Of a DNA stretch of 64,000 nt, positions 42,101 to 57,100 are shown piece by piece. Under the pieces are notes generated by a model, which saw nothing but the letters and a program-made list of their open reading frames with translations, searched no databases and was not told the DNA's origin. Both the position numbers and the translations under genes were made by a program. The DNA is taken from assembly GCA_013396915.1 (NCBI GenBank), contig VWZL01003483.1:342855-406854 (forward strand), read 5' to 3'. Position 1 is the first letter of the stretch, and each line of letters starts with the position of its first letter. Source of the DNA: Stercorarius parasiticus (Eukaryota > Chordata > Aves > Charadriiformes > Stercorariidae).

Positions 42101-45100
42101 TGCAGCAAACCAGCAGTACCAGCTATGGATTGAATACCATTCTGTGGAGTGTTACAACGTTTTGGCATGTCAAAAACTGGAAAGTAGATTTTGTAATTCA
42201 AGAGTTTCTGTATTACTGTTAAAACTCTACTGTGCTGCCTCCTTACATTCTTTACAAGAAGGGAAAGACCTGACTAACAAAATTTTAAAGAATATTAGCA
42301 GAATGAAAGCCTCGGCTGTGTTTTCAGAGCCCAAAAGACCCATCAAGTGCTAAATCATTTCAGTTTCCAGACAAGAGGAAAGCCTCTTTCTCTCCTGCAG
42401 CGAGCTTTGATGTGGTCATAAGAAACTTAACTTAGTTGGATTTTTTTAATTATTTTTTTTAAAGCAGTGCTCATGTACCATTCAGCAACAAGTATGCAAT
42501 GGCCATCATCTTAACAGCTTTACCTGTTTTTCCAAGGAAGCTCTTTGAAACAATACATTTTCAGGTGATGGACACACAAAGTCCTTCAGCAGCCACATGT
42601 GGCCACCATGGCCACACACAGGAATACCAAAATAAGGTTTTTGATCATTTCAATTTTTAACTTTTCCAAGTAACAGAAGCACTAACTTGCCCAATTTCCT
42701 GACAATCTCAACAAGGTCAAAAAGTTAAACTGAGAAACCAGTTTTAAGTTCATGCTGCTACAGTTACGAGAAGACATCTCTGTCCACAAATCAGAAGATC
42801 ATGTCATATAGAACCCTATTTGAAAAAATTTAATTGCTGACAAAATGGTTAAAAAGTTAACTCTCCTTTCTCCTATACATTTATGAGCAGCAAATTCTTA
42901 ACCAGTATCTGACTCAGGGTTTGTGATGAACAAAAGGACAACTTAGTAACAAAGATGCTTTTTTAATCATGAAAGATATAATGTTTCACAAATGTCTGCA
43001 ATGGAAAAGAACCACTGAGTATTTTCTAGATGCTCAATTTTTTTTCTTGAATTACTCACAACTGTTCCACAGATTACCTCAGTGCATACTTATGACTGGG
43101 AAGAGAAGTTACAAGTTTCTGGGTGCCATATCCTGGTATACAGCATAATTCAAGAAAATAACACGCCCTATAAAGTAACCAGCATGAAAGTACAACATAT
43201 ATTTAGTATCAGCTTCAGCTGATGCATAATTCTTCTAAACCTTGCAGGGAAGCTTAACCACTACAATTGCGACAGCAGCGTACTGCATTACTGCTGCCAG
43301 ACATGCTATTAACAGGGGATATTCTTTATTAACCACCCCAAATCTCAGTTACGGTCTCCAATAGTATTCTATCCCTGCTTAAAGGATACAAATATATAAA
43401 CATTCCTGAAATTCCTGTCCGGGAGCTCCACGCTGTGCAGAAGCTTTTCAGGTCTCCGTGAGAGGGGTGTGGGGCTCAGCGCACCCCACGGGCAAATGCT
43501 GTGGGGAGCTGCAACCCGCATGGCAGGAGCCTAGATTCATGCCTTCTCTGAGCTGGGAACAACGCAGGCACAGAGCAAGGCAGGCTCTGCTGATACTGCA
43601 GCACCCCCATGTTTATCAAGTTCAAGGGAAGAGCACGCCATACTCACTGCCCCACTACATAAAGCCCCTGCCCGTGCCCCACCTGGACATTAAATACTCA
43701 GTGCTCAGAGGCTTCCTGTCAGAGATGGCATCCTTTTTAGTTAACAAATCAAAAAATGGGCTTTTCTTCCCTGATTTTCCTTAATCCCTTACTAAATCAA
43801 AAGCTAGGGAATCCCAAAGTGTTTTGTGACAAGGCACTTCGCAGCTTGCTTAGGCACTACCAATGCAATATAGAAGAAAGCCACATTTTATGTGCGAAAT
43901 CAAGTAATGCCACCAATAAATGTCTGTTTTGAGAAATGAAAACGTCTTCATTTTATAGCTCTCTTGTAACAGAACCTAAACTGTAACTCAAAAAGGTAAT
44001 TATTGAAAACCTCAAATACCTATGGAAGGTTAGTTTTAGCCACTATCCCTTGTAATATCTTCCACTTTTTGATCAAAGTAATTTCACCGGGGATTCCATG
44101 CCTTCCCAGGAATATTTCATTAGGCAGTAAGACACTGCTCCCCAGCATGCCTATGGTCTGGTCCAGTATCCTGTCTCACACCGGTGCCACACAGCTCAAC
44201 CACCAAACACACCTGCAAATATCCAGCACTGCTTTCTGATGAAATATGATCTAATCAGTTCTACCACATTATGCAGAGACTTTGGAGCCGCTCTTAAAAC
44301 TCACACGGACATGGACATGGCAAATACATCCCTCTTTTACAACCTCTTAAAACAACCTTCACATTTTCCCTTGCCACACAAAACAAAGATGAATTTCCAA
44401 AACGACTGCAAAGAAACTGCACCAATACTGATCAACGAGTAAGCACCGTGTAGACTTGCTTTAGATTACTGTGTGACAGAACTGAAGGCAGGAAAAGTCT
44501 CAAAGATCAAATGAATGCCAGTGAACAAAGACTTTTCAGAAGGGCTTGATCACAAAAGCAAGTGGGTTGGTTTGTTTGGGTGGTTTTGGTGGTTTTTTTT
44601 TAAGGGAACTCAAATGCTTGTGATAACAAGCCTCCCTGAAGCAGCAATGCTGGTATTAAAGCAGTAGTAATTTAAGAAACTGGCTTACTTTCTCTTAAAA
44701 ACAAGACAACCTTGCAATTATTCAAATAATGCAGACTTTTCTTTAAGAATTCCTCCTCTCAAGATTAACTTAGAATAGATGCAAGTGGAAGTACATCACT
44801 CCTTTGAATTCTGTGTTCTTAAGGCAAATAAGTTCTGCAATATTAATCATCTGTAAGAGCTTCTGCTGAATAGCAGAAGAATCTCCTTTTTTCACATGTA
44901 TAGAACTGACAGCTGTTTACACACAGACAGATGTCTGAAAGAGTGCAAATATTCCAGTGAGGGTATAAAGCATATTGTACTGTGGGACTCCGCATGTGGC
45001 TCTGAGGAGTGAGCTGAGATGTAAAACCAGAACGAATGCCAGGGATTTTACAAAACGCACAGGGCTGTCAGTTTACAAGATCATCTCCAAATGGCATAAA

Positions 45101-48100
45101 CCATGGGTCATGCTTAACCTCCCATCCCTGAAAGCCTCAAAGCTGAAATTTTTAAGAGCTGGCACTCCGCATATACTGATGCGGCACTGCCTGCCATTCA
45201 TAAATACAAGAATAGCAGAAAATAAGAGCCAGGGACATGAGTCATGCTGAAAATACTAGCAAAACAACAAAGAGAGCAGCTATGTGCAGGCAAGAATGCT
45301 TTCCAAGGTAGAAGACAATGGCAAAAGAAAACCCAAAGCCATTTTTAACAGCTATCCTGATAAGTGCATTATTTATATCTGAAGGGCATTCAGTAAGACT
45401 GTACGCCAGATGCTCATCAAAACTACAGGTTCCAAAAAAACCCCAATGAACCAAAATGTATGATTATTTACCACTCAGTATTCACAATCACCAAGAGTAC
45501 TACTCTGTCCTGCATCTCTCAGTTTGAACGGGAAAAAGATAGCAAGTATGCTATGCAGCACAGAACTAGTCATAATGGACTGTTTCTCTTGAAGAGGGAG
45601 AGGAATGAACATCCATTCACGGCAAAGAAAAAGAAATTACGCATCAAAACAGGAAGACGGAATATCAATTCAGCACAAGCCGAGCCATGTGTATATTAAA
45701 TAAAAAGGTTAATTTGGACTCCAGATAAGAGACCAGTTTTCAAAAGCAGTTAAAAAGCCAGAAGCAAACAGAAGTAATTTATTCAGCTTTCAAAATATGA
45801 ACTGAATCTCCATTATTTGGATCACAGTAGCAGATTAGTGCCAATAAATCACCTCTGGGTGCCACAGATCACTTAATCGTGGGCTGCTATACCATTTAAT
45901 GCAGTACTCAAAAAACATTATGCATGCACATAGCTAAATAACTACACGTTGTTAGTCAGACAAGGTTGAAGACTACCAGCAGCAGACAACACGATGAGCA
46001 GGGGGCAACAAAAATTTCACTGAAGCTTTTCTTGCATTAGATTTCTGAAGAACTGCAAAACATTTTTTCCTTCCTCAAAGCTCAAAAGGAGGCCGACAGG
46101 GCAGAACAAGACGATGGTCAAACATCTAAGTGAAGGATGAAAATTTACCTTGAAGAAACAGGACAGTTTGATAAGCGTGAGATTTGTTCTTTAACAGAAC
46201 TAGCCAAAGGTGTTCTGTATGCTGCTTACACCGAATGTACTCAAAACTGGTCAGCTCAGAACCAGAAGCCATATGGTTATGGCCACTAATTTGGCCTGCA
46301 ACCTATCTTAAGTCTAATTAAAAAGGACAGGGTACAATAGTTTGTATCACCACAATACTGGAAACGTATCACTTCAATCAAGAGAAGGGGTAAACCTGCA
46401 TCTGCCTCCAAGTAACTGTACTGGCACAAACACATCCTAGTAAAAATTGTTAGACAAAACTCTTGCCCTCTTTGATGCTACATAAAGGCAGAGAGACAGA
46501 CAGACACACACACATCGCCCCCCATTAATCCTAATCTACTCAAAGTGTATCAATCTACTAATAAGAAAGCCTTACGAAATCGCAACAGCAATGAAATTCC
46601 AAAGGTCATACGGTTGGGGTGCATGTGCATGCACACCCACAGAAGCATTTCCATCTGGATCAGTAAAACATTTTTCAAAGAAATCTCCCCAGTGTCCTCA
46701 ATTACACCACTGTGGTTGGCATCACTGAGTCCCCGAGTACACTCATCTCATTTCGTTCTGATGAAACTAAACTTGGAGATGCTCTTCCAGCGAGCACCTA
46801 CCTCACGCCAGCTGTGACTGGACATTCCCTAAAGCAGATCAGAATAAAGCTAATTCAAAGTAAAAACCTCTGGATATGTATAATGAGGACACTGGGCTCT
46901 CAACACCAACTGCTCCACACTCAAGACGTGCTCGTGCACCATGATCTAATGCACAGAAAGTCACAGACAGTGCAGAGGGAACCAGCCCCGCTCATACAGT
47001 ACATGGGAGCTGTGAAGACAATTTTGCATATCAATCTACATCTAAATTAAGCTCCTACTGGCAAATGAATCTGGTATATTTTAATCTCTTTGAGTGTTTT
47101 TCCTGTTTTAGAACTTTATACAGGACTGAGGCCTTGTACAATGTAACATTTATCCTACACAGTTATCCTGCATTGCCTAATTACTAAAACACCGAGTTAA
47201 TTACTGGGAACTACACAACTGATGGGCAGGAGAGGGGGAATGCGAAGATGCAAGACAGAATCTGGTTTCAAAAATGTTCCAATGCATCTTTGCTTTTAAC
47301 CTAGGAGTTAATACCAGCAGGAGCTGGAAGTATAAAACACACTTTCCACTGTGACATTAAACATTTTCCATTCAACTGGATTTCTCCACTTCCTGAAAAG
47401 TATAAGTACACACAAGGGGAGAAGGATTTCCATGCTTATTTTTCATTTGTTCCTCTTGCCTCTATGAGGACTTGACCTGTTCCCCTAAGGTTGCACTTGG
47501 CATCCCTACCTTTCTCAGAGCAAAGCTCTGGCTCAACTGGTAACATCTTTCTTGACACCGCATAGGAGAAGAAATGCACTTCCAGTAACTGTGCTACCAC
47601 AGTTCTACTTAACAGTTGCAGATGGAGCACAGACGAGGAAGCAGTTTTGCCCGGCGGAAGGATCTCAGCTCAGCATGTACCAGAACACACCCTTCTTCAC
47701 CAGGGTTTCATAGCAAGGAGTGGGAAGAAAATAATCTTGATCAGCATCAAATGATTATCTTGAAGTTAACAGACCAACTCTTGGCACTTGCTTTCACTCT
47801 GAGATGGCTTCAAAGTGTTATGCCCCAATTCAATTCAGTAAAATTACAATGGCTACTTCAAGTTAGGCGACTAATCTAAAAACCTGCCAGTCCTGATTAG
47901 TATCCTGTTTACTAACTTAAAAATTAAGAATTGGTTTTGGTCTACTTACAGTAATAACAGAAGAAGAAAATATCACTAAACGGTAAGCACTAGGGAGCCT
48001 AGTATTCTATTATTTAGTAATATTATTTAGTAGCCTAGTATTTAATACTAGGAAGTATTAAATAAATACGCTTACCCAAGAATCTGAGTTTGCAAAGGTT

Positions 48101-51100
48101 AAGGGAAATAATCGTATCAATACGAAGCTCTGGTTTTTAATAAATCAACTATTTAAGAAACAGATTTAGTCTTACCCTTTATCATCTTTTTATCTTTTTT
48201 TAAAATTCATTTTTATTCCAGCAATATGAAAGTTGCTTAAGATATACACGCTGCTTATAATTGGTTAGCACTTAGAACAGATCATCGCTTGTACGTCATT
48301 CCAACAAATAGTTTTTGGACAGAAAAAAAACCCACAAAACCCACTTCAGTTCAGGACTGGGCAGACCATCTGCCAGAAGCACTAACAAGTACATGAAAGG
48401 AATGTACTGCAGAAGCAGCAACATGCTGTCACAGGTTGTCAGATCCGACCACCACTGTTTGTCAAAGTGCTGATGAAACAGACTGCTGGATTAGCGCTAA
48501 ACCAATACGAGCCAGAGATTTCACAGAATATTTTGATTGTCAAAATTCAGCTCAACTCCTCAACAGAGTCAAAATAGCAAATGTCAACTGATCAAAAAAA
48601 ATATGCAATTTTGACATCCTAAATTAAGATACAAATAACAACTCAATGTGTGCAGTATCAGCAGTTTGATACTACTGAAAAAATGCTTTGTTAGAACTGT
48701 CACTCTTTTGGTAGGACACTCCTTTCCTAAAGGTTATGCAAGATAAAAGACAATCAGTTCTTTTTAAAATTAGTTCTGACCAGTCTACTGTGATCCTACC
48801 ATTAAATTTATGGAAAGGGCTACAACTGGTAAGAGTAAAACTTTAGAATTACGCTTCGACTGCTGCTTTTCCAGGACTATTTACTTAAAATAAGCTATGG
48901 AAAAATAATTAACCAAAACCGCCAGAGGTTGAGCACTGACAATAGATTAATCTTCACCTAAGATTAAATCTTAAAAAAATAAAATAATAAATTTCAAAAT
49001 TTAATTTGGGGAGATGCAGATTCATCTGCAGGCAAGCAAAAAGAAACGTTATTTGCAGGATGTCTTTGATAAACATCTACTGTAAAGTATAATGCAAGCG
49101 AAGTGGAAAACTACAGATCACAGCGCAACCTAGTTTCTCTCCCCTCCCACGCACACGTCATTGTCATATTAGCTGTAAGATTACTCAGTCAAACCAAGAG
49201 CCATGCATGGTTTCGTACTCCTTCAATTTCAAAACACTTCTAAAGATCAGGTACAAGTATTTCATCTGGGACTTCAAGTAAACTTAGACGCAGCATTTCT
49301 TTCAAGCTGATATTTATAGTTTCTTCCAATCAGCACGAAGCACCAGTGGAAAAAGCTCACATCAACCTGTAAAAGATCTCATAGGTTATACCTGTAAACT
49401 TGTGGTACAGCAAATCCTATTAGGAACAACAGGATGACACGTAAGCTTTTCTTCAAGGATTGACAGTTTCTCACAGTGCCTAAAATTTATAACAGCAATA
49501 TGGCAACTCAATGAAAACAACCTACTCATGGAAAAAACACCTGCCTACAGAACAAGAAAGATGCAATTAAATAATGAACTATGGACTAGTTGCAGGTCAA
49601 ACTGAAGTCACACAGAAGAAGAAAAAAAAAATTTTTTTTTTTGCTGGTTCAGCACTTGATTAACTTGAAATTAGTGCTTCACACAGTAGTAATTGATCTA
49701 TCCAAAACTCACAGTTTGAAATCTTGCACACATTTCTGTACCTTGTTGGGCACAAAACACAGCAGTTATTTGTAAAACTTGAAAAAAACATGAAAAGCAG
49801 TAAGTAGTTAGAAGGTTATGACTGGATCAAGTTTTTAACTTTGATACAGGGTTCGGAAGCAGTCTGTTGGCTAAGCCACGTCTGAATTCAGCAATGATTT
49901 CATTCATGTATTCAACACTACTGTCATGACTAACTCTATTAATGTCACTTGATCAAAGTAATGCATGTAATCCTGCTAACGCCGGCTGTGTTTAGTGAGC
50001 ATTTCTCAGTTGCAATGTTGACTTAACCAGGTTAAGATGACTTAATCTCTCTTCTTGGGTTCCCTCAACTGAGTGGATACAATTGTCTACAGTCTCCCAG
50101 TGAATCAGACTGAGATTTATGTTAAATGTTTCCTTTTAGTGGGTTAATTTGTTTTAAAGACAGATGGTCTCCTCGATTTAGTTCAATACACAACCTTGGG
50201 AAACTGAAGGAGCAAGGAAACAGAGTGAGCAGGTGGAGCAAAAGGAGGGCAAAGGCAGATTCACCAAATACTCTGTCAGGACTTTTTGGTTTTTTTTTTT
50301 TCATGCAAAACCAGTCCTTACAGCAGGTTGGGGTTTTTTGTTGTTTTTTTTTTAGTGCATAATACAAGAAGATCTCACCTTTTCCTAACAAATACATTCC
50401 ACAATGGTGGAATAACTTTCAAGCAATGCCACTTTAAAAACAAAGAAGTGTTTTGCACGGGAAACGCCATGCTCCAGTACTTGAGTGTGGCAAAGAGGTT
50501 CTTCTTCCCATTCACTGTGTAGACGTGTGGAAACGTATAAAGAGTCACAAAACAGGTTTTGTAGAGCTAAGACCTCAACAAGTGAGTTTAGACAAACTTC
50601 TCCAGGCACAGCAAGACAAGAAAAGAAGAAAAAAAATATTTAAGGTAGCTTAAATTTGTTCATAAACACTTAATTTTCATTGCACAAGGGAGTAGTTAAG
50701 GGAAATGCACTAATTTTAACTGAAGTCAGAAGTCTTTAAGCAATGGACTAGCATTCAGGTTACTTTTTAGTTTGAACAATAGTCCACGAAATCACCAATG
50801 TAGGCTGTCCATGCAGTGAGTACTTTCTTCCTCATGTTATCAATCATAAAAAGAATATGTTTTACCATCTCAAGAAAATGTCAGTCTTTTATAGGTGCTA
50901 CATCGCATTCTGTCAATACCAGCATGGAAGTCTCTATGAAATATACTCAGCACAAAAAATATCAACATCCAAAAAATGAATTCCAAAAGACTCATTTCTG
51001 AAGTTCACCCATTCTAAGGCACAGAAAAAATAATAATCCTGATACAGCACTCGTCTAATACCTTGAAATTTTATAATACATTGAGAAAACAGAATATACA

Positions 51101-54100
51101 GACTGTTTTTGGGTATGTCTACTTGAAGAGTCAGTGCTTTTTTCTGTTATACCTCCTTTGTCCCACTTCAAGTGACAGTTATGTCTTCCCATATGTGTCT
51201 CAGCAGCACTGAAGAGCACTAACAGAAGGATTATAGTCTTCCCCATCTCCCTGGCCCCTTAAAGCTGAAAGGCTCCCATACCTTTTAATTACAATTTGCA
51301 TCTCTATTTGCATTCTTCCCTTGGAGTACTCAAAGGTAATCAGTATTCACCTTGTCTAGGTTGGCTTCCTGTGGCCACAGGCAGAACTAGGATCAGCACA
51401 GAGTTGCAGGTCACTCTTTACAATACATTTTGAGCTTTAGAGCAGAGGGCCGTCCCAGATAGTTTGCAGTTCAGAAGATCTAGTGGTCCTTAATGACATG
51501 CTGGATAACAGAAACACTGAACTGACAGTATAGAGCTGGCGCAAAACACGAGGCACAGCCATTGACTTCTAGGACTGATCAATCAAAAGATGCAGTTTGG
51601 GGATAGGCTAGTTCTCTTTGTCCTACATTTCTAAGTTGGGCTTTTTTTTGCAGGTTCCTATTTAGAGGCACGCATAGTTTGCATAAGACCACTGGGAACT
51701 GTTCCAGAGTATTCCTACAAAAACTGATTGTCCTCACTCACTGATTCTAGCCCAAATCTGTGGTGAGACAGGCAGGACCAAGAAATCTCAGGAAATAATT
51801 TTTGTGGTCCCTATTTTCAAGCCTTCAGTCTGAGTAGATTCGGACCATAGCAACAAAAAATTTCTTGTATATCTTAATGGTTTTTGCCTGATGATTGAGA
51901 ATTAGTTTCATCTGCAGAAGGGGAACTAGGCTCAAACTAAGCAGGTGGGCACATCACAGCCCCACAGAGTTCCCAAACTTACATGCTAGAGCATGAGTTA
52001 CCGAACCAGTTGAATTAAAATTGTAAACAGCTGCAAAAAAACTTTTGCAGATGTTACTCATGTATGCTTCACACCCATAATTTGCAAGTCAAGTACTGCC
52101 AATATTTATGTACTGTAAGCACATAATTATGTTGCTATGGAACATAATATTCCCCCTGTAACTCAGGCTCAGGATAAAGAGACTTAATTCACTTAAAAGC
52201 AGAATTCTGGTTGAGACTTTACATACCTACCATAATGTACATGCTACTGCAACTTTTATGCTCATTATTATGTGTGTGAATAGCCAGTGATTTCAGTGAG
52301 ACTCCTTACATTAAAACCAGTTTTTAGAAACACTGTTATTCACTAAGTCAATGCCCATAATCTTGTATTACACATGTGCTTGAAGCTTCAAGAACTGGAC
52401 TTTAACCTTAGAGTACAGTGGTCAGGTTTCAAAAGCACAAACATGGGCCAGAGTCCTGCTGACTATGAACTGGAAAAAATATTTCAGCTTTTTGGATGTA
52501 CTGAAGTTTAACAATACCACCTGTTGCTTCCAGAATAACAGAGCTGTTTGCTTTTCATGTCAGTGTGATGCCAAGTACCATACCTCTAACATCTTCACCT
52601 TGCAGAAAATAATTAATACTGCATCTGCTAGTTTTTACAGGAGACAGAAAATGGTGATGAGACACTGAAGAAATTTCAGAGATGTTTTTTTATTATAATT
52701 TTTTTAGATCATTTAGTTATGGTCAGGTTAATACTTTTCAGGTTTTTTTTCCTTCCCAGAATGAAAATTCTCTTAAAATGCAACTGGGATTAAGAGTCTA
52801 TATCTATAGTTTAGGAAGATAATTATAGTGTCTCTAATTACCATCAGAGCAAGCTTTACAAGCTTTTTTAGTAACTCCATGTAACAGACATATGATTAGA
52901 GAACATTAAAGTTTAAAATCTGATTTGCAATTACAGCAATTTCTACTTCTACATGCATTATATCACTACAGGGTCAAAAAGGCTGTTTAATTCTCACCTT
53001 TCACACTTGAATTAAGCTTACTCGCAACAGAGAATTTTCTAAAGTTGAAATCATATTGTCTCATACAGTATGATATTGCTGTAAGGTTTTTCCTGCATAA
53101 TTTCATGATATATACAAAGTTAATTAAAAGTTTTCATATGAACCCTCAAGTATTGAAAGAATAAAAAACAAGAAGCACATAAAATGCTATTATAGAATAG
53201 TATTTAAAGCATATAAATATTTAATCATGCAAAAAAATATTCCATATTTACCAGAACACCCACGGCTGTTTTATGCTGCTTAAAAATACAGCAAAAAAAG
53301 TACCGTTAAGTTTACATACCCTGTACTTCCGTTTCTCAGTCTACTGTAACATGTTCACTGACAGGAAGCTGACTTAAAAAAATAGTTATTTAATCAGAAG
53401 CTGAGGAACTCTCGTCTTCAAGAAATACTATTTCAGTTCTGAAAAGACCCTCCTCGCTTATCGATAGCCCAACTTCAAACTCTGGAGGCAAGAGTTAGCA
53501 GCTAAGAGCTCCCCATTCCTCCCAAAGCCACCAAGCAAGAAGCAGCAATACTTCTTTTCAAAGGGGCATTACAACTGACAGTACTTATTGGTCACGTGTT
53601 CTCCCAAATGAAAACATTCCCCTGCACATTTTGAGAAATAAAACAAATTTGTCCTCCTTCCTCCACCCACAAATCCACATTTTTAAATGGAAAATGATTA
53701 TATATCAACACAGCTGGGGAGAAAAGAAATCTTCTGGTTCTGGAAGACCAAAAAAAACCCCTTAAAAATTACTTCAAGTGAAACTATCATACAACACAAG
53801 TAATTAGCTACCTTTATGAGAAATTTGAGTGTGATTTAATTATTATAATTCTTTAGGAAAAATAACAAGGAAAACAATTTTTTAAAAAATTCTTAGAACT
53901 GTCAGGCTGCTGAACCCATTTTGAACACACATAAAAGAGCTTCCATTATAACATGCAACTGCTGGGTTTTGTAAAACTTACGGAATTCAATGGGAGAGGA
54001 GAAATACAAGTGCATTTTCCTCTCCAGTTCCCTCTTTCTCTTATTACACCAGTTCTGGATTGCAACAATGGTGAGACAGCTACTCTCTTCACCAGACAAT

Positions 54101-57100
54101 GGGAACACGTTATGCAAAAAGCATATGAAAAGGCCTTAAGCATTAGAAATGGTTATCCTGGGCAATCAAGTCACAAAAACTTCATTTAATGGCGATTACA
54201 TAGATCCCACTATTGCAAACTTTCACCTCATAGTTAAACACAATTTTTGCTGTATGAATGTTTCTAAAAGCCTCAAAATACTGAGTAACCTATAACAAGA
54301 GGTAAGATAAACCACACCTCGCATCAACAAAATGAGTAAGCTCCATTCACAGTATGAAAGGGCAAATTCATACTGAATACTACATAGTTCGGGTATACAG
54401 GGGCGGGATTAGGGGTTACTTTTCTTAACTAAAAGAAAATCTCACTTTTCCACATGGTATAAAGGCACTTGGGCTTATAAAGACCATGCCAATGCCAAAT
54501 CTGAAGTTTTCAGAAAGGTTCAACCCTATAATATGATAGCTATTTCTTGGGAGAGTGAAGAAAGATAAAAGAAAAAAAAACAACCCACACAGCATTTAAT
54601 GGTGTTTTGCTTTAACAATCATCTAGTAGGGAATGCATCTAGGTTGCGTGTTGCCATTGTGCAACCCCAGACCTGCATCTGAAAAGTGATATTTCCAGTA
54701 ATCACAACAAAAATTTTGCACTTGAAGGTTTTACTTTTCCAGATATAACCTTAAAAGCCAACAAATTACCTCAAGTGCAGAGATAAACTGGGACAAAAGC
54801 CCTGTTACATTTAGAGAAAAAAACATCAATAGTGCAGAGTTAATTAAAATAAGAACTTTGTCTTGGTCTCAGTATTATTACTCACCCGCTTTGGCCCACT
54901 AAAAATCTTCCTGGTGTTTTCCTTAGATTTATCACCTTGTTTATTTGTGGACTTCTTATTGCCTTCAGGCACACCAGATGCATCCTCTGAAAACTCCAGA
55001 AGATCTGTAAGAGGTAAATATAGACATGAAACAACCGTATTGAAAGCTGTTGAACTGCTAGAGCATTTCTTGCATCTGACACTTCCACGTGTATAGCTTC
55101 TGAAATCATGTAATAAACAGTCTTCACCAGAAAAACCACCTTTAAAGCCAAACAGAGACCTGGACAGAGCTCAGGTTCACTGACTGGACTGTCATAATAC
55201 ATAGAAGATACATTACAAGGTACATGGTCACAATTATTATAGCACCTCTTGCCCGTTGTGTAAGCTTCAATTTGTTATTTCCCATTTTACACTCCTGTGA
55301 ATCCCAGGTCACCTTCTATACGTGCTTACTTATGGCTTACTGCTACAACTCTGAGCAGCAGATGAATTAAACATTAGCTGGGGTTCTTCAAAAGTGTGAG
55401 ATTAAGAGATTTAGAAGAAGAATATTTCCCACTACAGTTACAGAACCAAAGAATTGATCCTACTTAACTTCTCATGAAGGCAGCCTGTTTGTATTTGCTT
55501 ATTCTGTTATAAACAGTATTAAAAAAATATGGTGATCATCTCAGAAAGGAGTCAGCTGGAAGGAACCGCTCAAATGGCCTTTCAATGTATTCAATACTTG
55601 CCTTATCAATAGTTCCAGTACTCAGTTTTGGATTGTAAATCTGTAATTCACTGATCTAATTAAATTCTTGTCCTATTTTTTTTTTCTTTAAACTTGTGTT
55701 GTATTTGAAGCACTATCCCTTGGAGACCAGCTTATGTTCTTTTACTTGGCACAAACCAGAAGTTACCATAAATTTCAAGACGGAAATAAAGACAGGCACA
55801 GATAAGCACTGTTTCATCCAATAAACAGTTTAAAAAAACCAATATATTCCAGAGAAGCTGCTGCTATTTGAAAACTGCGCTGCAAAAGTGCAAGCAGGTT
55901 ACTCTAATCCCAAGAGCACTCACATCCAGTAAATAGGACCAGCCAAGCGCCTAGGCAAGGAGGAAATCAAAAGCGAATCAGGCAAGCAAATTTCTAACGG
56001 CACTTGCAAGGACACAAAAGGTATCTAGTCTGGGGGATATAAGTATAAAGTTTTCTTAAATTGCAGTAAATTCCAATGGGCTTGGCAGCACGAGGGCAGG
56101 CAGGATACCCACAACGAGGCACCTACTGGAACCAGTCTCTCGCATCCCAGCCCACTGGTGTTCAGTTTAGTTGTACAATGTCAGCACAAAAGCTTAAGAA
56201 CACAATGTGAACAATCCCTTTGAAAATAACGGACTTTAAAAGACGTTTCGACAAAAATCAGTCTAACAGAGGAAAAATATTACAGACCAATTCTCATTAA
56301 TCCAAATAAAGCAAAACTACTTCCAAATATATATATATGTCAACTCAGTTCTTTGCGAGAACTTACCAATTAAAGCATTAAAATCAAATTACTTTGATAC
56401 ACATCCTAACAAATCCTGAAATACTTTTGGAGAAGCCAGGCCCTGAATGCAATTCCCAAAGAAAGTCAAACCAACAGAACTGGACCTCCTATCGCAGATT
56501 AAAAGCTAAGAAGTAACTCACTTGAATACAGTAATTACAAACATTTAAGTCACCTAGAAACGCAAGATGTGTTTTCACCCACCAAATCATCACAATTTGT
56601 GCCTTGCACTAGGACTTGTAGCTGATATAGAGGTTAATAATAATTAATAGCACTCTATATCAACTAAGCCACAATTTTAAAATCATGTAAGTTTGAGTTC
56701 TACACCTATGCGATCCTCAACTATCCCATTTAAATGCGGTAATTTTAAATTCAAAGAAACTTCTTGATAAAGACATTTCAACTCCCACTTACAATAGGAT
56801 AATTTTGCATTTTTTGATGTTGCTAGCATATCACACACTTTCATGGTAAGTTTCCTAAGATCATCTGGAATGCTTTTACTTGAGCAATGCTCTTCGAGGC
56901 TTTCTAGGTATCCTAAAAGCACTCTGCACACTTACCTTACCAGATTCTCAAATCTAAACTAAACAGGGTGTGTGGGAGATGTCTTTTGTTAACATTAACT
57001 GAGCCCCACAAAGACATGAGTAGTTTGGTAAGCAGTGACACTAATGAATCTGGTTTTCCACTGGCTCTCTCTCATATGGATGTTTTTCCCACACTCACAG

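Larger units (their letters stand above)
41232..54885 (-). other. WAPL intron (13,654 bases, largest here)
   Basis: GT-AG intron that isolates window exon 2. It contains an A/TA repeat at 41971-42006, a GC-richer patch at about 43420-43720, a GACA/CA repeat at 46490-46515, a palindromic block at 47998-48060 and T-rich tracts at 50285-50301 and 50329-50354. No transposon copy is recognised in its whole length, so older elements may be decayed beyond sight. Confidence 0.85.

Noticed and set aside
43458..43784. 108-codon + strand open frame as a gene
   Set aside because: It owes its length to GC-rich sequence and has no recognised domain; the GC patch itself is kept as a finding.
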